From NCBI GenBank assembly GCA_019828565.1, contig JAHDYR010000005.1, positions 1,674,001 to 1,738,000 of the forward strand: a stretch of DNA of 64,000 nt, written 5' to 3'. Origin of the DNA: Carpediemonas membranifera. Lineage: Eukaryota; Fornicata. The notes under the pieces were generated by a model. That model worked only from the letters and a program-made list of their open reading frames with translations. It was not told where the DNA came from and made no database searches. The position numbers were made by a program, and so were the translations under genes. Shown here one piece after another: positions 9,545 through 19,141 of this stretch (position 1 is the stretch's first letter; each line of letters opens with the position of its first letter).

Positions 9545-10810
9545 ATGTCTAAGCCGCCAACAGCCCTTAATAGGCGGTTTATATCAGCAGTAAGCTCTGG
9601 TTTAGACACATCCATTTCAAATAAGCGTCCAGGAGTTCCTGCAGGGCGAGCACGTCCAACCACGCCGATTTCAACGGCAACAAACGCGATGGTTGCGCAA
9701 CTGCTGTCCACAGGCTCTTTAAACACCGGGAAGTCACCGCCCCGGTTTTCTGCGAGCTTCACAGGCACTTTGAAGGACAGTAGTTCATGGTCTCCATCAC
9801 CACGGAAGCCCGCAGCCGTCGTAATGCCGATCGAATCACCGCGAATGGTGCGTCTAGTGGAACCTGACGACAGAGATGAGATCGATCTGCCGAAGTCGAA
9901 CTTTGACGACCCAGACACCTTTGGCGGTGGTATGATCCTCATGTGTGATCGAAACGATGTGCTCAGGCCCCCCGCTGAGGCTACAGCGAAGAGTACACGC
10001 CCCACTACCCGCCGTGTGATGCTCCCTACCGAGCGCATCCCTTCACCCGACAAGCAGCTCTCCGCACCTCCCTCCCGCGGCCCTGTGCTGCCTGCCACAG
10101 GTCTAGACCTGGAAGACAGCCTCTCTGACGACGAGGGGCAGATTAGTGATGTCCCATCATCCGAGTCAGAGGCAACTGAGTATCTATACCAGAACTGGAC
10201 GGGTTTCAGTCCGTATACCCTCGCAAACTCCCCAGGGAGCTCTGGTCTCAGTCCAGAAAGCAGCAGGTTCAATAGATCAGCGTATCAGGAGCCAATGATG
10301 ATCCCCGAGAGCCCTGGCGGTGCAGACTCCGAGCTTGACTGGGCCGGGTATAGTCTAGGCGGGGCAGAGTTGCCAACAAGGCAGCTAGCAGAGAACCAGG
10401 CGTATGCTTATCAAGAACAGCCGCAGACCCAACCCGTGAGACAGAGACAGAGACAGAGACAGAGGCCGGGTACTCCTGCCGGAGAAAGGTTTGCTAGGCT
10501 GGAGGCGATCAGATCGCAGGCTAGGGCACGATTGTATGAGCACTTGAAGCATGGGAGGGAGCAAGAGGAGACAGACAGAGAGCTCACAGACCGCCTAGAC
10601 AAGCAGGCTGCCACACCAGCGAGAACTTCCATCACACGTGGCAGAGCAAGACCTATTCCACAGTCAACGATGGTCAACGACGGGTCGACTCCATGTGGGT
10701 CACGGACCCAGCCCGTGGGAGTTGCCATGACATCCCCAGTTGTCCGGGCACCCCCGAATGGGGTGCCTGTGCGGATCTCGAGGGGGAGGCGACTTGTGCC
10801 TTTCCAGTGA
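9545..10810 (+). CDS. Low-complexity hypothetical protein with C-terminal helical segment
   Basis: 421 residues, serine/proline/threonine-rich. It has a short QRQRQRQR run near residue 300, followed by a charged, probably helical stretch (ARLEAIRSQARARLYEHLKH, GREQEETDRELTDRL), then a basic tail. No family recognised. The opposite strand also has open frames here; I prefer this strand because of the clear ATG and the helical region. The protein is probably largely disordered. Confidence 0.55.
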   Translation: MSKPPTALNRRFISAVSSGLDTSISNKRPGVPAGRARPTTPISTATNAMVAQLLSTGSLNTGKSPPRFSASFTGTLKDSSSWSPSPRKPAAVVMPIESPRMVRLVEPDDRDEIDLPKSNFDDPDTFGGGMILMCDRNDVLRPPAEATAKSTRPTTRRVMLPTERIPSPDKQLSAPPSRGPVLPATGLDLEDSLSDDEGQISDVPSSESEATEYLYQNWTGFSPYTLANSPGSSGLSPESSRFNRSAYQEPMMIPESPGGADSELDWAGYSLGGAELPTRQLAENQAYAYQEQPQTQPVRQRQRQRQRPGTPAGERFARLEAIRSQARARLYEHLKHGREQEETDRELTDRLDKQAATPARTSITRGRARPIPQSTMVNDGSTPCGSRTQPVGVAMTSPVVRAPPNGVPVRISRGRRLVPFQ

Positions 10811-11337
10811 GAGCGGGGCAGTGTAAATGATAGCTTGGTACGGCGTGTGTGGATGTTGATGTGGAGTGTGTTGGACATTGTTGGAGGAGGAGGTGGAGAG
10901 GTTGATTTCTTTAGTTCTTGGGTGAATTCAGTTGAGCGATGTGGCGATCCAGACCGTGGAGGCTTTCGTGAGTAGTTGCCGACCATGGAGAGTATTTTGA
11001 TTGATATCCCACAATCTAGTCTGAAATAGAATTTTTCGCAGAGTTGTGCGAATCTGAGTTCGTCAAATAATATTCGACGAACTAGTCTCTGTAGCTCTGC
11101 CATGTGCACCCTACAGCTCAATGACCGCGTTCTTCCATTGAGCACCCACCACTGATCACCTCAACCTTTGATCATGCCATGGTGATTTTAGCACTGCGTC
11201 TCGCAAAACAACGCCAGCCACCACTAGTAGCCCGCACACTCTGCATACATGACATCTGACCCATGATGTGATCAGATCAGACAGGTTAGGGTCTGTGGAG
11301 TCGCAGAATTTCAATCACAAAACACCGGCCGTCTTTG
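10811..11337. other. Intergenic, upstream of CK1
   Basis: About 525 bases between a plus-strand stop and the casein kinase start. Minus-strand open sequence here is antisense to the preceding gene's end and shows no motif. No RNA gene or repeat seen. Confidence 0.45.
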
Positions 11338-12770
11338 ATGCTTGCTCCCGGTTCCCTCATCAAAGACCGTTGGAAAATCGTCAAATCATTGGGACAAGGC
11401 GCATTCGGGCAGATCTATGAGTGTAACGACCTTGAAACCGGCAAGCATCACGCGATTAAGCTTGAACGCCGCGATAGTAAGCGTTCCGTCCTCAAAATTG
11501 AGGTGGCCTTCATGCGGAAGGTTCGAAAATGCCCTTCCGTTCCATCATACATGTTTGTTCAGTGCTCTGCGGTCCCTCCAACGCACTCTTTCATCGCGAT
11601 GACGAAACACACATTTGGGCCCACAGACCTTATTGATCCTCACACAGCACCTGCGGCACCACTAGGAGCTTCAACTTCCTCGTCATGGAGATGTGCGGGG
11701 TTAACCTAAGCAATCTCCGCAAATCCAGACCCGAGCAACGCTTTTCACTCACCACCGTCCTCAAGCTCGGCATCTCGATGGTCGCCTGCATGAAGGACGT
11801 CCATGCCGCGGGCTACGTCCACCGAGACATCAAGCCCTCGAACTTTGTCCTTGGAAACGGCAACAACCGGGTGTACATCATCGACTTCGGCCTCGCTAGA
11901 CGCTACATCGACGACCACGGCGAGCCCCAGCAACCAAGGGGTGACCCTGGCTTCCGCGGTACGGCCCGCTACGCCTCCGTGGCCTCCCACCAGGGCAAGG
12001 ACCTGGCGCCCCGGGACGACTATTGGTCTCTCCTCTACCTCATGATCGAGATGCTCACAGGCTTCCTCCCCTGGCGCAGACAGAAGGAGCGCGACCGTAT
12101 TGGGGATGTCAAGGCTCTCTGCCTCACGCACGACACGTTGACTTCAGGTCTGCCCGCCTGCTTCCAGCATTTGCTTGATTATCTCAATGCCTTGAACTTT
12201 ACTGATCCAATCAACGCTGAATATATACAAACCCTGTTCCTAGACGAGATTCGAACCCGGTCCCTTTCCGTTTCGACTGACTACGACTGGTGCCAACCAA
12301 TCCAGCCTGAGCTATACACCCCTACTACTGCCCTGTACTCTACTAGCAAGCCTAGTTCGGGCAAGAGACACGCACGAGATCACGCCCGCGGCCATGGCGA
12401 GGTGGCGTCAACTCCTGTGCTCCGCCTTCCCTCCGTGTCGACTGCTCACTCAGATGCGCCACAGATGACATATGCCTCGACTGCTAGGTCGACCGTTCAC
12501 CGTCTACCCACGCTGGACAAGAACTCTCGGTCGCACTCTTTCTCATTCCAGTCTGCCGACTCGAGCTCCAGGAACATTCCTGTGGAAAGAGAGAGGCGGG
12601 TGTCTGCCAGCCAGCCATTTACTATTTATGAGGACGATAACAGCCCAATGGTTGCCACTGGGAGGAAGAGGTCGGGCGGGCTGTCATCAAACGTGTTCTC
12701 TCCCGTACTCGCCCAGAGAACGCTGAGTTTGAATGGACCAGGCAGTTTCCTCCTTCACGAAACTCACTGA
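11338..12770 (+). CDS. Casein kinase 1-family Ser/Thr kinase (one intron)
   Basis: Spliced 445 residues: exon 1 at 11338-11552, intron 11553-11647 (95 nt, GTTTGTTCAG...CCTCACACAG), exon 2 at 11648-12770. Splicing joins PSVPSY to CGTTRSFNFLVMEMCGVNL, the usual CK1 order. Kinase motifs: glycine loop LGQGAFGQIYE, Lys in HAIKLE, catalytic loop YVHRDIKPSNFVLG, DFGLARRY, and the CK1-specific GTARYASVASHQG followed by PRDDYWSLLY. The serine-rich tail of about 150 residues is not conserved. The upstream frame opens at a TTG, so the ATG at 11338 is chosen. Activation without a canonical APE is normal for CK1. Confidence 0.93.
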
Positions 12771-12873
12771 GGTCGAGTGAGCAGCGCTTTGAACAATTGA
12801 TTGATGAATTTTCCCTTAAATAACTCACTGACCTCTTTTTATTTATTTTTTTCAACAACGACAACGGCGTTTT

Positions 12874-14586
12874 CTACCGAGCATTCGGGCCCATTGTCCT
12901 GTAATACGTCTGGTAGCTTCCATTCATGCCAGGCATCTGATATGCTTGCACCGGAATGAACTGAATTGCCTGCATACCGTTCTGCGTCGTATACGGCTGC
13001 GGTACCATCAACTGGCCATACTGATTGACAACCATCTGAGGGTATTGGTAAGTCTGGGGAAATTGGGTGGTCGGATAGAACGAGGCGGGCCTTTGCTGGG
13101 CGATCGGAATGGACGGGCTGACTTGAGGTCTGGTACCAGTGTTCGTCATGATTCTGGGTGCACGTCTAGCAGCACCATCGGCCTCGGCGCGGCGTTCCAG
13201 ACAATGGTGGATGTCGGGACGGTTGATGGCGTGACCCTCGGCAACCGTGGCTTCCACGATACGGCCCACGATGCCGTAGCGGGTGCCCATGCCCTCACAT
13301 ACAGGGTCGACGGGGGCGAGGGGCTCCGTTTGACGGCTGGATGCCCAGGGGGCTACGGGGGCTTTGTAAACGGGCTTCTCGGGAACCGGAGCAGGGGCTG
13401 GAGCGGGGATTGGAGCGGGGGCGGGGGCGGGGGCGGGAGTAGGTGTGGGTGCCACCGTCTCGACTGGTTTAGTGGGAGTCTCCTCCGCAGTTTTAGCCAC
13501 AGGCTTCTCCTTGGTCTGACGCCTGCCCTTGGTCTTTCCAGTGGCCAGGCAGGGGTACAGGTTCTCCGGTAGTGTAACCCGCGCCGGCATGATGATATGA
13601 CCCGGGGCAACCGGAGCCTGGTCAAGCATGGTCAGCAGCTCAGCCAGGTCGCCAACGGGGGCGTCGACGATACGGCTGGCGGGGGTTGACGAGGCATTGA
13701 GCTGGGCGGCGATAGACTTGAAGTATCCTGTTGGTGGGACCTGGCCAAGCCGGCGATGGGGTACCTTGCCCGAGGAGGACGTCATAGGCTTGTTAGACCT
13801 CCACGAAGACACCGCAGCGGCCTTGGAGGCTGTAGAGTTCAGTGAGGCAGCAGAATCAGTCCTTGTGAGGGTCTGTCCGACGAGGGGGACGTTGGATTGG
13901 GCCGGCTCGTAAGAACGACGGGAACGATCCAAGTCACTGCCGACAGAGTCTGTCCGTGACATCACGTGCGGGGGCGGGCGGGCGGCCTGGAATCCGTGGC
14001 TGCGGCCTTCACCCCACGGGATGTACTCCGTTCTTTCAGTGCGGCGGAAAACGTTGCGGATCTCGGTAGGCTCTAGAGCGTCATACGGCTCGCGAGGGGC
14101 ATGTCTCACAGGGATCGGCTCAACTGTGGATTGAACCGACTTCACGGGCGAGAGCTGGGGTGAAATCCGATCATCGTCCATCTCGGCCCAATCGGGCGAC
14201 ACCGACACAGGCTCCGGAGGGGTCTGGTTCGACGCGTGGGAGGACATCACAGACGCTACTTCCGAGTCTTCGGGCGTTTCATGGCTGATAAGCGTCGTCT
14301 CGAGGTGAACGGCGTCAATTTCTTTTGACACGTCGGCGACATCTTCGGTGGTGATAACTGGAGACATATCGGGCCGGGAAACTGCAGATGCATAGTCAAT
14401 GACGTTTCCATCGCTCATAGGCTCCTCCTTAGATTCCTCGGGTGCTGCTTTCTGCATCGCAGGTTCATTCTTTGAGGACTGAGAAGCCTTTGACGGCATA
14501 TCATGTACAGATGGCATCGGAGAGTCTCTTTTAGATCCCTTGGAAGTTCGACCGCGTCCACCACGACCTCTAGAGTGAGTATTCAT
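12874..14586 (-). CDS. Hypothetical Pro/Ala/Gln-rich protein
   Basis: 570 residues from the ATG at 14586, which begins NTHSRGRGGRGRTSKGSKR. An RG-rich N-terminus is followed by acidic/serine-rich sequence, a PAPAPAPAPIPAPAPAP run, and a Tyr/Gln/Pro-rich C-terminus (YPQMVVNQYGQLMVPQPYTT). This composition is typical of RNA-granule or translation-associated disordered proteins, but no domain is recognised. It converges with CK1. The open frame continues 29 codons upstream to an earlier ATG at 14673. Confidence 0.6.
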   Translation of the reverse strand: MNTHSRGRGGRGRTSKGSKRDSPMPSVHDMPSKASQSSKNEPAMQKAAPEESKEEPMSDGNVIDYASAVSRPDMSPVITTEDVADVSKEIDAVHLETTLISHETPEDSEVASVMSSHASNQTPPEPVSVSPDWAEMDDDRISPQLSPVKSVQSTVEPIPVRHAPREPYDALEPTEIRNVFRRTERTEYIPWGEGRSHGFQAARPPPHVMSRTDSVGSDLDRSRRSYEPAQSNVPLVGQTLTRTDSAASLNSTASKAAAVSSWRSNKPMTSSSGKVPHRRLGQVPPTGYFKSIAAQLNASSTPASRIVDAPVGDLAELLTMLDQAPVAPGHIIMPARVTLPENLYPCLATGKTKGRRQTKEKPVAKTAEETPTKPVETVAPTPTPAPAPAPAPIPAPAPAPVPEKPVYKAPVAPWASSRQTEPLAPVDPVCEGMGTRYGIVGRIVEATVAEGHAINRPDIHHCLERRAEADGAARRAPRIMTNTGTRPQVSPSIPIAQQRPASFYPTTQFPQTYQYPQMVVNQYGQLMVPQPYTTQNGMQAIQFIPVQAYQMPGMNGSYQTYYRTMGPNAR

Positions 14587-14930
14587 TCCCCTTGTTATGT
14601 GCGCCTCTGCAAACTTCTGGACGCCAGGAGAAATCGTGACACGTGCGCATAATTCCCCCTGCGGGCACCACACACGCCTCGAGGCTGACTATTTCAACCC
14701 TGGTTCATTTTGCGCCTTCGTGACTATGATGCCAGCATATCACGGAAAAGGGCCGCAGATCCTTTTTAGAGACAATCTAAGAGGGTTTTTAGTATCATCG
14801 TATGTTGTAGCCTGGCTCTCCGTGCTTATTTAGCTCTAAAAAGGGGCAGAATCGGTGTGCGCGTGATGTCGCTGACGCTTTGGTCAAAGTACTGGAAGTT
14901 GATCGATACTACGACACTGAAGACACTAAT
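14587..14930. other. Divergent intergenic region
   Basis: About 345 bases between the minus-strand Pro/Ala-rich gene and the next plus-strand gene. It probably contains both promoters. No motif recognised. Confidence 0.4.
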
Positions 14931-15527
14931 ATGGAACCAAACGACCCGTTTGCTTATCAGAGTGCTCCTCTCCGTCAGCTTCTCCGAGATGAGGAGGCTT
15001 CATTCAGAGACGCCAACAAAAACCGCAACGTATTCCGCCTTGACACCTCCTGCCGCGAGCTGTTCTTCGTTGGCTGGCATAGAATGGACAGCGAGCCCGC
15101 TGAACTCGACCCGGACGCACTCCTCCCGTTATTGTTCGAGCAGTTTAAGGAGGGAACAGTAGTGTCGCCCTCGACGGGCCGAATCATGCCGGTGCAGTGG
15201 ACTGGGTCTAGTATGTGGGATGGGGTACTGGATGTGTTGCAGAAGCACGCTATTCCAACTATTACCGCCTCCCACTCCTCCGACAGGATTGCCATCGTGA
15301 TCAAGTCAGTCAACTGCAACAATTGGCGTACCGGGGACCTGTACGAGGAGGCGAAGACCATGCTCCCCTCTACTGTCACTGTTGTTGAAGACTATCATTC
15401 ACCCGACGCTGTGCTACACATTCATGCGGTTGGTGGCAGTGTGTTCGTCGCCGTCAGCCAGACATGGGCCGATTATGAGTCGTGGAGGGTTGCTAGGTGG
15501 TGCAGGATCGCGAAGAGTGAAGTTTAG
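14931..15527 (+). CDS. Hypothetical protein, unrecognised
   Basis: 198 residues from the ATG at 14931 (EPNDPFAYQSAPLRQLL). The frame is open upstream to a TTG at 14880. It looks like a small globular alpha/beta protein: CRELFFVGWHRMD, DRIAIVIKSVNC, TVTVVEDYHSPDAVLHIHAV, GGSVFVAVSQTWADYESW. No signal peptide or membrane segment. I cannot assign a family. Confidence 0.6.
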   Translation: MEPNDPFAYQSAPLRQLLRDEEASFRDANKNRNVFRLDTSCRELFFVGWHRMDSEPAELDPDALLPLLFEQFKEGTVVSPSTGRIMPVQWTGSSMWDGVLDVLQKHAIPTITASHSSDRIAIVIKSVNCNNWRTGDLYEEAKTMLPSTVTVVEDYHSPDAVLHIHAVGGSVFVAVSQTWADYESWRVARWCRIAKSEV

Positions 15528-15725
15528 TCCCGTTTAAACATCTTATTAACTTTGACTTTGGACTTCAGTCACTGGGACTTGGGGAAATATACGCACTGCC
15601 GACACCAACAGCGGATCAACGCACTGCAGCCGACCCAGTCCAGGACTTGTATCCGAACTCGACGTCAGTAAGGACGATTTCAAACTGTTCAATCATTCTC
15701 TGGCATTGGCACTTGCCAACCGGCA

Positions 15726-16409
15726 ATGAGTACCACCCTTGTTCTTGTAGCGTTCTTTGCCACTCTGGTCCTATTTGAGCTGGGTTTACTCGTATTTGTG
15801 ACAGTTACATGCGCTGCAAGTCTCCTCAGCGTCATCTTGCTTGTTCTCTTACAGATGCGCCTCAACCATGTCGCCAGGCTCAAGCAGGAGAATGCTCGCA
15901 TTGCAGCAAAGGAAAAGGTGAAGAAAGACAGCGCTCATGCGTTGCTCCTTGCCTACCAGCTTCAAACCATGGCTAAGCGCCGAGGAGACAACAGGACAGA
16001 GAGTCCAGTGCCGAGGCCACCAGCGCACGCGGACACGGACATCTATGTGCAGCGCTTACCGCCACCCCCAAAGACGTCCAATCATGAGGCTCCATTGGCA
16101 TCGTTATCAGCCAACAACGAGCTTAATACTGAGAGCGTGATGAAGTCTATTTCAGTCGAGTTCAGTGACCCAGACGCTTCGTCAGACTCCAACGAGTCAC
16201 CTGACACTTGTGGTGCCGACGTGGATGAAAGGACGATGATGTCGACAGCCGTCACTGAGTACAGCGCCACGATGATCCCGCCCCTGCAACCATCGGAGAC
16301 CGGAGACGCTATGCCTGATTCCATTGTTGTTGAGGAGTTTGAGGCCGAGGAGGAGTCAGACGGGTTTTGGGCGGGGGAGACTGAACCCACCGTCTCGGGG
16401 CCTGCCTGA
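15726..16409 (+). CDS. Small membrane-anchored protein with acidic cytosolic tail
   Basis: 227 residues. The first 45 residues are strongly hydrophobic (VLVAFFATLVLFELGLLVFV, then ASLLSVILLVLLQM) and could form one long or two short transmembrane helices. A basic helical segment follows (RLKQENARIAAKEKVKKDSA), then a proline- and acid-rich tail ending in an EEFEAEEESD stretch. No family recognised. Confidence 0.6.
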   Translation: MSTTLVLVAFFATLVLFELGLLVFVTVTCAASLLSVILLVLLQMRLNHVARLKQENARIAAKEKVKKDSAHALLLAYQLQTMAKRRGDNRTESPVPRPPAHADTDIYVQRLPPPPKTSNHEAPLASLSANNELNTESVMKSISVEFSDPDASSDSNESPDTCGADVDERTMMSTAVTEYSATMIPPLQPSETGDAMPDSIVVEEFEAEEESDGFWAGETEPTVSGPA

Positions 16410-16585
16410 GAGGTTACATGTGTACATTAGTTTCTCATAAATCATTCAGTCGGCTCGTCGGACTGATGTGAGGATGCTGTGTGGCAATGGAGCATGAGTG
16501 ACTCTGGTCCGGTCAGCAACACTTTTCAACGATGCGATGAAATAGCGAACTTTGCTTACGAACCCGGAAATAATGTACGAAAGCG

Positions 16586-17956
16586 ATGAATCGGCTGATG
16601 GACGCCTTGACACCGATGATAGACGATATGGACGAAGGCATGGAGACGATCGAGGACCTCGACGACACCCAGAGCGAAGAGGACCCCTCTGACATCGAGT
16701 TCCCCACTGAGTACAACTTCTGCACCCCCACAGGCAACGCTATCGACCTTATGGAGCGCTACGAGGCCACTAGAAGCGAACAGGACTTCACCTCTGCCGA
16801 CCAGTACGGCCTCCGAGCCCTCAAGTCCGTCCTTAGCGCCCATGACCGTGCCTACCTCATCCACCCCGCCGTCATGGGCCCTGGAGGCGACTGGAAGCTT
16901 GCTCGCTTCCTCCGTTCCACAGATCACGACGTGACCGAGACAGTGCGACGATTGTATGAATACGCCGTCTTCAGGCACATGTGGAACCTCGACGACTTGA
17001 GAATCGGTGACGTCAAGGATGATGTGATCAAATACCAGTACTTCTTCCTCCCCGAGGAGTTCAAGTCCGGCGACGCCATCATTTGCCTCCATCTGGCATA
17101 CCCAGATGGGGTCCCATCCACCGAGAGCATCGCCAGAGCTTTCCTCTACCTTGCCGAGACCCTAGACAGGGAGCATGCCGAGTGCTTCTCCCAGTGTGGC
17201 TACCTCGTCTCCTTCAAGGGCTATAAGCTCCGTCACTACACCAACAAGTATGAGCGCCTCATTGTTAACATCATTGAGAACAGCTACCCCGGACGTGCAT
17301 CTCTTTCTTTCGGCATCCACACCCCGATCTTCGCCAGGCTTCTCTATCGAGTCATCAGCAGCTACGTACCGCCACACTTGAGAAAGTGTATAGTCATAAC
17401 GAGCGCTGAGGTTCTTCATAACGTTGTCAACCCCGATATCCTCCCTAAAATGCTCGGGGGTAACTCTGACTACGACGAGCTCCAGTTTGTGAAAGACCGC
17501 GAGCAGGTCGAGGGAACTCTTGCCGCCCACAAGCCCCACAGGCTTCTCTCCACGATGCTCGACGGCATGGGCATCCCTCCCCGCAGGATAGAGCTCGAAC
17601 GTCCACCGGGAGTGATTAAGGTGGGCCCAGGTTCGAAGAGGATCACCGCTGGGCGATGGAAGAGTTACGTCATGGTGTTGACAGAGGACTTGCTGTTGTA
17701 CTACAGCGACGCGGACGCCGTGCAGCCCAATAACGGGATCCTCCTTGGACGTTCAGTCGTTGTTAGCTCTCGCCATCGTATGGTCAGAGGCCACGTTCTC
17801 GCCATACGATCGGATCAGAAACTATACGAGTTCGGCCTGAAGTCCAAGGATGAACGGGACGAGTGGAAGGAGGTCATTCAGAGAGCTATTGGCGAGGCGA
17901 CAGTAAGGACGGAGGCGGAGCTGAGAGCAAAGGCGGAGGGGCCAAGTGTAGAGTAA
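16586..17956 (+). CDS. Sec14-like CRAL-TRIO lipid-binding protein with C-terminal PH domain
   Basis: 456 residues. An acidic N-terminus precedes a CRAL-TRIO-N segment (GDWKLARFLRSTDHDVTETV). The CRAL-TRIO fold follows: IVNIIENSYPGRASLSFGIH, TPIFARLLYRVISSYVPPHL, then LPKMLGGNSDYDEL, matching Sec14 spacing up to the LPxxxGG gate motif. Residues about 335-440 form a PH domain (KRITAGRWKSYVMVLTEDLL, LYYSDAD, and the closing Trp in DERDEWKEVIQRAI). It probably moves or senses phosphoinositides on membranes. An acidic start and no signal peptide suggest a cytosolic protein. Confidence 0.87.
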   Translation: MNRLMDALTPMIDDMDEGMETIEDLDDTQSEEDPSDIEFPTEYNFCTPTGNAIDLMERYEATRSEQDFTSADQYGLRALKSVLSAHDRAYLIHPAVMGPGGDWKLARFLRSTDHDVTETVRRLYEYAVFRHMWNLDDLRIGDVKDDVIKYQYFFLPEEFKSGDAIICLHLAYPDGVPSTESIARAFLYLAETLDREHAECFSQCGYLVSFKGYKLRHYTNKYERLIVNIIENSYPGRASLSFGIHTPIFARLLYRVISSYVPPHLRKCIVITSAEVLHNVVNPDILPKMLGGNSDYDELQFVKDREQVEGTLAAHKPHRLLSTMLDGMGIPPRRIELERPPGVIKVGPGSKRITAGRWKSYVMVLTEDLLLYYSDADAVQPNNGILLGRSVVVSSRHRMVRGHVLAIRSDQKLYEFGLKSKDERDEWKEVIQRAIGEATVRTEAELRAKAEGPSVE

Positions 17957-18018
17957 AAATAATAATAAACCGTGACTTTTATTATAAGGCGTGATGCAAT
18001 CGACCGGAGGCTTGGTGT

Positions 18019-18997
18019 TCATGGTTTCCGTATCAAGACAGCCATCCAGATCTCGACTGCAGGATCCGCAAAAGTCTTGATCGATCCATACGACTGATCT
18101 ATCGTATCCACATTCAAATTGGCCATAGCATCTCGCGTGTACCTTGCGACCTTGTGGGTCACAGGCACTCCATCAAACGAAAGCTCCTGAATGAGCTCGT
18201 CATAACGGGCCGCTACAGACAGCACGAGGCCGGCTTTGGCGCACTCTTCGCGTAGGCTGGGGATGTGTACAAGGTTGACCACCTCCTCCCAGCCGTAGAC
18301 CTCGACGTGGGCGCATACTCCCCATTTGCTGGTGCGGTATGATGGATCTAAATGGCGCAGTTTAACGCCAGGCCAGACCTTGTTGGACTTTTGGTCAGCG
18401 TAGACCCGAGCGATGGTGCCGGCGTCGATCAGTTCACCGAAGAGACAGCCACCAGATTGTAAGCTTGCGCTTGCCCAAGTTAGGAAAGCTCTGGTGGTAT
18501 TTGGCTCAGCAAAGAACTCGTGGAAGTTCTCAAAGCAGAACATATGATGGACCGGGGGCGATATTGCAGGCATTTGGAATGTTTGAGTGAATAGCATCAG
18601 GCTGGGGGGCAGACCTTCGCGGGGGACAGCTGCCGATTGAAGGAGATTCAACGACATCCCTATCTTAAGAGCCTTGGCAGTTTCTACCATCCTTTTGATG
18701 CGATACATCGTTGTTTTGCCACTCACAAGGTTCCTTTTGTCGGATGACTGACGCACAGAGTTGACGTACACGTGAAACTGGACAACGCCTTGAGTCATGA
18801 ACCTCTCCATGTCTAAAAAATCAATAAAGTTGAGGATGGCGATGTGCCATTTGGGGCTAATATACTCCTTGTCCCCAAACGAGTGCTTCTCGGGTGGAAT
18901 AAGAGTATCTATTGCCAGTTGACGTCCCCACTGCGTAAGTTGATGAACTGCCCATACAAACCTTCCGCAGCAAGTCCGGGTTGTTCATTTTGCTCAT
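18019..18997 (-). CDS. mRNA cap guanine-N7 methyltransferase-like protein, SAM motif I not visible (one intron)
   Basis: Spliced 315 residues: exon 1 at 18962-18997 (12 codons), intron 18931-18961 (31 nt, GTTTGT...TTACGCAG), exon 2 at 18019-18930. The middle and C-terminus match cap methyltransferases: HHMFCFENFHEFFAEPNTTR in place of the FHYAFE segment, WASASLQSGGCLFGELIDAG (LkpGGxfigT-like), and VVNLVHIPSLREECAKAGL. The N-terminal glycine-rich SAM-binding motif (DLGCGKGGD-type) is absent. It may be a non-catalytic partner or strongly diverged. The upstream motif GTGCAGTTTA (19016-19025) lies 19 bases before the ATG. Confidence 0.7.
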
Positions 18998-19015
18998 CCC
19001 GACAGCTTGCGAGCA

Positions 19016-19025
19016 TAAACTGCAC
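19016..19025 (-). promoter_or_regulatory. Candidate core-promoter motif (GCAGTTTA type)
   Basis: GTGCAGTTTA on the minus strand, 19 bases upstream of the cap-methyltransferase ATG. It is a variant of the TCGCAGTTTA motif found upstream of several other starts in this window. Confidence 0.35.
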
Positions 19026-19141
19026 TTTGCAGAAAAACACCGGAGTGACCCTAGGCACCTTATCCGAGCGAGCCCGGGGTCCGTAGGCGATGGCTGACCA
19101 CGCCATCGAATCAGATCCGGACCGTTCTTGAGAACGAGTAC

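Noticed and set aside
9517-10272. 251-codon minus-strand frame
   Set aside because: It is antisense to the plus-strand gene 9545-10810, is serine/arginine-rich without any motif, and lacks a good start context.
10435-10470. CAGAGA tandem repeat as a microsatellite element
   Set aside because: It is in frame and encodes a short QRQRQR run within a gene; too short to report separately.
10411-11145. 244-codon minus-strand frame overlapping the end of the same gene
   Set aside because: The downstream half is antisense to repetitive CAGAGA-type sequence and the rest shows no motif.
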